From Clavulina sp. PMI_390 (Eukaryota > Basidiomycota > Agaricomycetes > Cantharellales > Hydnaceae): a DNA stretch of 64,000 bases. The notes below the pieces were generated by a model, which was not told where the DNA came from, ran no database searches, and was given only the letters and a program-made list of their open reading frames with translations. Positions 57,646 through 64,000 of the stretch are shown here, one piece after another (position 1 is the first letter of the stretch; each line of letters starts with the position of its first letter). Made by a program: the position numbers and the translations under genes. The stretch covers positions 17,388 to 81,387 of the forward strand of contig WIDE01000029.1 of assembly GCA_015039315.1 (NCBI GenBank), given 5' to 3'.

Positions 57646-58520
57646 TCTAATGTGCTCAGAAGCGATATTTGGATGACGAATATTGTTCAGCATATGCGAT
57701 TTGGTACACTGTTCAGCCATTGTGGACATGTACGCTTTGGGAATGCGAAGGTTGATCAATTGACGTACACTCCGAATCTTTGTTTTTCCTTTTCTCTATT
57801 CCGATGATTCTAGCATGTTTGTGTGGCTCCCAAAGGACGTTCGATCGTGTTTAGGTCATAATTTCCATAAGATTCCAGTGGCTCAGCATCGGGGTGTGGC
57901 TCTGAACATTATTGGTTCTGCCGAACACGTCTCGATCGGAGCATTATGATTGGACTCTGATGCGAAACTCTTATGATATCATTTTTACTCTATTCTTTCT
58001 CCCCATTTCTATCCAAAACTCGTTTATATTACTATGATTCCTTTCTGTTCTTTCTTCTTCTCTGGGTGACGTGTACACGCGATAGCTTACGCGTCTCTCA
58101 TTTCTATTGACTGCATGTACATAAATATCTCCGCGGTCAGGGTTCTAGACCCTTCGTGGAATTCCCTCCTAGTGGTTCGAATCGCAAACTATTAGCGTTG
58201 TTTCGTTCGTTTGTGCTTGGTCGACAGTTGAATTGCATCCTTAGTCTTAGTACTTAGCTTTACCTTGATAGCCGGTGTACCTCGCCGTTAGAGGAACGGT
58301 ATCTGGACGATCGCGAGTGTGATCGTTGCTAAGGGGCTTCGTATAGTTGTGTAGATCGGACAGCGTGTCTGGTCGTCCTTTCGGTTTGCTCTGTGGATCA
58401 CTCTATCGGACCCTGTGCGGACGGTAGTGAGGTGGTTCCTCTGCAGGTCACTCCATTCATTGTAGATCGAGACTATATTACATCGACAGTACTATTTTCT
58501 CACCTACATGACCCTCACCA
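57646..58520. other. Intergenic, no gene seen
   Basis: No convincing exon. It should hold the 5' part of the zinc-finger gene if that gene is intact, but I found no matching start or acceptor. Confidence 0.4.
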
Positions 58521-59045
58521 TTGTTGTTTGATTGTCACTTCCCTGGCTGTGGCCGGTCCTTCTCTGGTCCCACAGGTCTCTCCAATCACGACCGTGCGCA
58601 CTATAATCCCAAAGATTTCCCGTGTAGTTGGGACGGTTGTGAAAAGATCTTCTCTACTCCTTATGATTGCACACGACATGAGGCCACGCATCTGAAGGAA
58701 AAGTGAGACGTCGTCTACTGCTGTTGAACCGGATCCTATGCTGAACACATTACATATTGGCGTAGGCAATACAAGTGCTTGGGCTACAAGATGGCCTTTC
58801 TTCGACGCGACCAACTAAAGCAGCATCATACGAGGAACAATGAGCAGTCGATGCAGTGTCGTAGGGCTGGTGGAACAGATACGAACAGAAATCGGATCGG
58901 ATGGTGGACGAAATCGTGTCCCGATCCCGACGGCGGTGTACGAGTTCGTAAGAGACGGGGTGAGGATGAGTGGCGCGAGGCCGGTGGTCGCCGCCCTGTA
59001 AGCGTGCCGAGCTCTATGGTGTTGCGAGGCCGTCCTGGGGCATAA
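58521..59045 (+). CDS. C2H2 zinc-finger protein, 5' end unresolved
   Basis: Two consecutive fingers: CHFPGCGRSFSGPTGLSNHD with RAH, and CSWDGCEKIFSTPYDCTRHE with ATH, both C-x4-C-x12-H-x3-H. An intron follows (58703-58765, GTGAGA...TAG, phase kept) and then QYKCLGYKMAFLRRDQLKQH, a third finger in which the second Cys is Tyr and the last His is Asn. The tail is basic (RKRRGEDEWRE). In the finger frame a TGA lies just upstream near 58508, with neither an ATG nor an AG acceptor between it and the first finger. The gene is therefore 5'-truncated, frame-shifted, or misread here. If expressed it would be a nuclear DNA-binding protein. Confidence 0.6.
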
Positions 59046-62000
59046 CTCTTCAACGCACTGTTGCTCTATCCTCCCTCCCCCCTTTTTCATCCCTATCTTG
59101 GTGAGATATTTTGGTCCCTCCCTCAAACATACTGTTCATCTGCTTTCTTCTCTCGCATTCAGCTTACTTTGTCCCACTGCGTACTCGTTCAGGCACCACG
59201 AGGCTGCTCTCAACAGCTTGGACGTTCAACACTTTTTTTTCAATTCTGTGAACTTCGTGTGCCGACTCTGTTGCTCAAGGCAAGATGTATCAGGCCACTT
59301 CGTCGCTGTTTCTTGCTTTATGCCACATCCCCAAGTGCGATATTGGGTCTGTCTCCTCCCTTCGAATGTGAATATTTCTCTACAAGGTTCACCCCTGCGG
59401 GCGCTACGATAAGATAGGATAACAAACTTGTTAACATAGCTTCGCTGAAATGCATCGTAATTTTGGACCCAACACACGTATTTAAGCACTGCGCGCTTTC
59501 GTAAGATACGTAGGTTGACACTCAATTCTTGAGCGTGCGCTAGGCATGATCTTCTCCGATTCGCTTCCATCCGGTTTACACAGTTTATCCACGGGGCATA
59601 TAGCTGGCTTCCCTCTCTGTTCCTTTTCTTCCGCTTGGAGAGTCATGCTGCTTGCGGTCCATTGTACATCCCATCCGCTGGTTGCCCGCCCCCCACCCCT
59701 CCACGTTTATTTCATGCCATTATTCTAGCTGCTACCCTAATATTTATACATACTCCCTAGTCAGTAGAATTGGCCCCAACCCCAGAACTCCCGTGTGACT
59801 TGAGCGGAGCGGCTAGGCAAGAAACCAACGTCGCTTTTTCTTTTTCTTGTTATTTGGGAGAACACCAATTTTCCTATGCGTCGGGACCGGCATATGATCT
59901 TCAATCCATGAGCTGACTTATGATTCTACAAACAGAAAATCAGACGCAAATCTACCAATATGTCAGTGGGTGTTTCCATAGAACATCAAGAGTAGCTACA
60001 TATCAACGAATCTCAGTCAAGTATGGGGGATGCGAGCGATTTATGAGGCCAGTATGATGAGAACAAAATAATTAAAGCCAGCCATGTAGTACTGGGTAAT
60101 TTGGCTTAACGAACACATCAATGCTAGTCGCGTGGCAGTAGTCTGCAGTTGTAGGGAGGGCGAGGCCTTAGTGCGAGATGAGGATTATAGGTTATCAGTG
60201 AGTGATGACGTGATGAGTACTCTACTCTGGTTGTCGGATTGGGAACTGCTGGTATTGAGCCAGAAGATAGGACGGGAAACTCATTATGATAGCGTTCGGA
60301 TGCAAGAAATTGCTCATGAGCTAATGACCGAATAATTGAAAGCCGCATTCTTGCGCAAGATGATATGACCCTCTGCGGAATTCTGAGCTCGCTGGCTTAC
60401 TTTGCAACGATGATCTCAGTTACATGATTGGGGTGATGGAATATTTGGAAAAGCTACAGAGGTAATAGCGATAAGGAGTAGTAGTAAAACGGGAGGTACA
60501 TTCGATTGCAGTAAGCGCCTTGGGGCGGTAGTGCCTAGAAAGAACCTGAAATGAAGCGTAAATCGACACGGGAGTGAGCAGAATTAGGCGCCTGTGGCAC
60601 GAAAAATCTGGTGAAGAACAGCTGAAGAAGCAAAGAAACGAACACGGAAATCGGGAAGCGTTGTCTAGGTGGCGGTGCCAAGCTATCGCGACCGACCGTT
60701 GAAGATCGCTCCACAACGTTTCAGCGTAAGCGAGGTGGCTGTGGTTGGAGTGTTCCACGGTGGGGTTCCAGCTCGAACAGGCGACGTCCGGGGCTTCATC
60801 GCACGCATTAGGAAATATTCTGCCCCGATTCTAGGTAATATAACCTGATAATTCCACCCCATTTCTCCTACCATTCTCTCGATCAACAACTTCTTTTGCA
60901 TGACATAGAAGAGTAAGGTTTACTCCTGCAACAGTGGAATACTTCCACAAGAACTTTGATCTCGAACTCTCAAAATGCGGAACACTCGCTCGGTCGCTTG
61001 GATGCATGACTGAGTCCAACTGGGTTTCACTAGCAGAATTAAGGAGAGCATTGGCCAGAGGCGTTCAAATCCATTACCAATAAACTCTCCGTGAAAGAAA
61101 TGTATCCATGATAACCAATGTGGTAATCAACACCAGGGATCATCCTACTCACGCTAATGTTGATGCCAACGAAGATAGTGTCGGCTTGCTTGAGCCACAA
61201 GAGCACCTCGCGGCATGGATTCTGAAGCAGATGGATTGACTACTTAGGTCTGAGCTTGGCTTGAGCTAGGGGCGGAAGGTAATGTCAGGTCAGTTGAGGA
61301 CAACGGCGGACAGCTGCTCCAGACAAAACGAGGACAGAAGGGGTCGTTTTGGAATCTTTCGCGGAAAGGATCATCCTAAAGGGATTCGGTCGGAAGAAAT
61401 GCATGGGTGGTTGGGGGACGCTCAGGTCCAGAAAGTCGAGCTGGAAAGCTATTAACGTGGTTCATTCTAGTTCTCAATGGGGCTCAATCACCACAAAGCG
61501 CTAAAAAAATCATTTCCACTGTTGGCGTGGTGGGGGAATATCACCTATACCCGAGCGAGGGTAGTAGGCGAGGATGCGGCATGATGGCATGACTTCTCCA
61601 GCAGAGTTTGACTCTCGTGAACTATGAATGATTTAGTCGTCATCGATAGAGAAGACTTGGCAAGATATAATGCTATGATTTTAGAGAGGTTTATGGCAAG
61701 GCATAATCAGGTGGCATGATGCTGAAAAATTTAGGTTTTGGTGGGTGGTCTACGAGATTCCCACGATCACAACACTGGCGCTCAGAACCTTCCCTTGTTG
61801 AATGCAAGCGCCCACACGAGGACGCGATTGCACCTCGCGCCCGCCGCGAAGCCGCGCTCCAGCGCCTGCCCCAAAAAGCGGATCATAATATGCATCTGAT
61901 CGTGGTCCCAGCCTGCGCTTGATTCGCGTCTGGCGAGCATGATCGAGGCACACCTCTTTACATGCTTCTAGCACGCTCCTCCCCTTAGTTGCTCGTGTCA

Positions 62001-62455
62001 GCTGATTCAAGTGTATCTACTGGCCAAGATTCGCCATTCACGTTTCGGAATGACGGTCATGTGAGTGGGATTGTCTGTCTCCTTCCTGGTGGGGTGGTGG
62101 TGGTGGTGGCTTTTATTCAGAGCAAGTTAGGCCCTTCTGGTGAAGATCCCTGGCAGTCCTCGTTTCATGCCCCTTCCCTTCCCTTCCTTCATAGCATGAA
62201 CGCCGATCCCAAGGGGCCCCATTGCGTTCAAACCTCATGCAGGCTCACAAGAACTTGCACGCAACTCCTCATGTATCTCATCCCCTTCCCCTAGCGAAAT
62301 ACTTTATCAACTCTTGGAAGAGCAGGCTTACGAAAAGGGTGCTCCCTGATCACCCCACAGTTGCCCCATTCGTTCCCATCCCTGCCACCCGATCTGCCTC
62401 CTTCGAGCTCGGTTCTGAAGGCTTTATTGCCTTCTCTCTGTTAGTACGTTCTTCT
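59046..62455. other. Gene-poor 3.4 kb, no gene seen
   Basis: Short frames on both strands, none resembling a family I know. A pyrimidine-rich stretch lies at 59060-59250. No inverted terminal repeats, tRNA or transposase were recognised. Confidence 0.5.
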
Positions 62456-62980
62456 CTGAGGTGACCCAAGCCCGAACCATCATCAGAGAAGGCGATATGC
62501 GCCGGTTCATGGCTCCAGAGCTGTCCCCAGGCTCGATGGAACGCCTTCGCACAACGACCGTCACCGACGTTTTCTCTCTTGCCATGACGTTCCCCAATGG
62601 CTTGAGCGGCCAGCCGCCGTTCTCCGATGTTTGGCAAGACGCAAAGGTCGTCGTCAACCTCATAAATGGGCTACGCCTCATAGCACCCACTACCCTAGCT
62701 GAATTGAACCGAAACGCGACACCGCGACTCTGGGATTTTCAAAAAAAAAAAAAAAAAAAAAAAAACGGGGTCTCAGTCCTAGCTGACCGCCACGAGCCGT
62801 CAAGCGCTGATGTGCGGAATTGCCTCAAGCATGTCTTTCCTGACGGTGGGCTCACCAACCACTTGCCTGTCGCTCATTCAAGAGCTTCTATCGTGAGGAC
62901 TCAGATGTCATTCCCCCATTGTCAAGAGACATTTATGTGGATAACTGTATCTCTCTAGCGTAGTCGTAGGAGCTGGATAC
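62456..62980 (+). pseudogene. Truncated kinase copy with internal poly(A) run
   Basis: From GAGGTGACCC at 62457 the DNA matches kinase A from about 54018: RTIIREGDMRRFMAPELSPG, TDVFSLAMTFPNGLSGQPPF, KVVVNLINGLRL, then SSADVRNCLKHVFP. Similarity continues past the stop into the 3' flank. Everything upstream of the activation segment, including the ATP site and catalytic loop, is missing. A run of 25 A at 62741-62765 replaces the segment that encodes LLNKMWLPAPG in kinase A. Confidence 0.85.
62741..62765 (+). repeat. 25-nt poly(A) run
   Basis: Uninterrupted A homopolymer inside the kinase remnant. Confidence 0.95.
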
Positions 62981-63543
62981 TTGGCTCTGAATGACCTCCT
63001 CTGCCAGATAGCAAACGGCTCATGCGTTTGATTCGCGCCTCACGCGCGTTTGAGAAGACCTGGTCTCAACCGACAGATGACCACCCGCATCCTATGCCAC
63101 GGACATTCAAAAGCCCTGCCCCCGATTTTCTTCTCTTTCACTCTCACTTTGTCATAGCGCTATTTACCTCTTGCCAATCGGCTCCGTCATACTGCATCAC
63201 ACCGCCCAATAGAGGTTAACACATACATCATGTATTTATAATATGTAGTATAGCCTCCACCTAGGTACCTTGTCGTCAGCCTGACGCGGCAAAACCGATT
63301 CTCTCTCTCTCTGTGCCAGACAGGCCTCGCGATTTCCGAATAGTGACAAGTGTCACAAGTGAGTGGTCGTGCGAAACTCCGAGCTAATTTGCGCGAACGC
63401 ACTTGACCAATCGAATGAGCTCTGCACATCGACCCTAGCCTCCCTTGTCTCGACTCGAAGTGTCTATTCAAGATCAGGACAGGTAGCACGTGTGATCCAT
63501 CCTGATCTGCGGGCCCTAGTTTGGTGATCACCAACCCACCAGA
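62981..63543. other. Intergenic upstream of kinase C
   Basis: It includes a short CT microsatellite near 63301. No gene seen. Confidence 0.4.
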
Positions 63544-64000
63544 ATGCCTCCATCGAGGCAACCAGCGCCAACATTAATAAGCAAACCATATGATAAAATG
63601 ACTAACGCAGCGAGGTATCAAACTTTTGGGACGAAATCGGATGCGGCCCAATCTATCGTAGCACACAATGAGGATGTAGATGTCACCGACCCTGACGACT
63701 CAGATAGTGACAACGCCTCCAGCGACAACGGCGACGTGCCGTCAATATCTGCTTCGATGGCGGCAAAGTTCTCTATCGAAGATCTTCACGGTCGAATCCC
63801 TCACGACAAGGCTCGAGATCTGCTGGACCGAATCAACTCTGTGCGTATCTCGAGGCTACATGAGTACGTATGGTTTGCTGAGTCACCTCTGCGCGCTCTA
63901 GGACCTCCACAAGCAGACCTCTGATTCCCCAACCTACGCAGAAACACTCAGACTCCTTCAAGATCTCTGTGGCCATTTTCTCACCATCCCCAAATCCTTC
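63544..64000 (+). CDS. HGD-type kinase family member C, 5' end only
   Basis: ATG at 63544 (MPPSRQPAPTLISKPYDK). An acidic Asp/Ser-rich stretch (TDPDDSDSDNASSDNGD) is followed by the family block SISASMAAKFSIEDLHGRIP and KARDLLDRINS. After an intron (donor GTGCGT at about 63840, acceptor near 63900) comes DLHKQTSDSPTYAETLRLLQ, then DLCGHFLTIPKSF at the window end. Block order and intron position match kinases A and B, so the kinase domain is expected beyond the window. Confidence 0.8.

Noticed and set aside
58120..58200. Possible tRNA around GGTTCGAATCGC
   Set aside because: No matching acceptor stem or A box at the right distance.
62456..62980. Processed (retroposed) kinase pseudogene
   Set aside because: The poly(A) run is internal and similarity extends into untranscribed or 3' flanking DNA, so a DNA-level duplication explains it better.
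1..64000. CRISPR array, prophage or bacterial operon
   Set aside because: Spliceosomal introns throughout and only eukaryotic gene families; no regularly spaced repeats.

Overview
The window is nuclear DNA of a filamentous basidiomycete. Genes are dense and cut by many 45-70 bp GT-AG introns. The contents are typical of Agaricomycetes: leaderless F-box proteins, HGD-type kinases, a PriA/CPL1-like cysteine-rich protein, a two-domain Vps10 receptor and a Zn2Cys6 regulator. The lineage-expanded F-box and amine-oxidase families fit Ceratobasidiaceae (Rhizoctonia-like), but that last step is inference from gene content.

Layout. 0-3.3 kb: two tandem F-box genes of one family (call it LPGGRW), the first cut by the window edge. 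3.9-5.4 kb: a Mid2-like membrane protein (-). 5.7-8.9 kb: two tandem BRCT-domain genes with a shared 17-nt leader. 8.9-11.2 kb: no gene seen. 11.2-16.7 kb: VPS10 (-). 17.6-18.4 kb: a secreted PriA/CPL1-like protein (-). 19.3-20.1 kb: a small heat-shock protein with perfect heat-shock elements. 20.8-23.5 kb: ETR1 (mitochondrial enoyl reductase, -) and COQ3 (ubiquinone methyltransferase, +), head to head 64 bp apart. 23.9-26.6 kb: a large unnamed protein with a nucleotidyltransferase-like motif. 26.9-36.7 kb: an alternating array, F-box remnant(+) / amine oxidase(-) / F-box(+) / amine oxidase with one stop codon(-) / F-box(+). 36.9-39.7 kb: a ubiquitin C-terminal hydrolase (-) head to head with a PDI-like thioredoxin protein (+). 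39.8-42.5 kb: the second nucleotidyltransferase-like gene (-). 42.8-44.8 kb: an F-box gene of another type. 45.65-50.47 kb: a Zn2Cys6 transcription factor. 51.3-57.6 kb: a Sin3/PAH-like segment running into a kinase gene, a MITE, and a second kinase. 58.5-59.0 kb: C2H2 zinc fingers without a clear start. 59-62.4 kb: no gene seen. 62.45-64 kb: a truncated kinase copy carrying a 25-A run, then the 5' end of a third kinase cut by the window edge.

Conserved single-copy housekeeping genes (VPS10, ETR1, COQ3, UCH, PDI, HSP20) alternate with fast-evolving duplicated families (F-box/amine oxidase, nucleotidyltransferase-like, BRCT pair, kinases). The families show birth and decay in progress: 5' truncations, one nonsense codon, frame breaks and a MITE. 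Exon limits come from reading splice sites by eye and from comparing paralogous copies; those of the F-box, HSP20, COQ3, amine-oxidase and kinase genes are consistent in phase, while others are flagged as unresolved.
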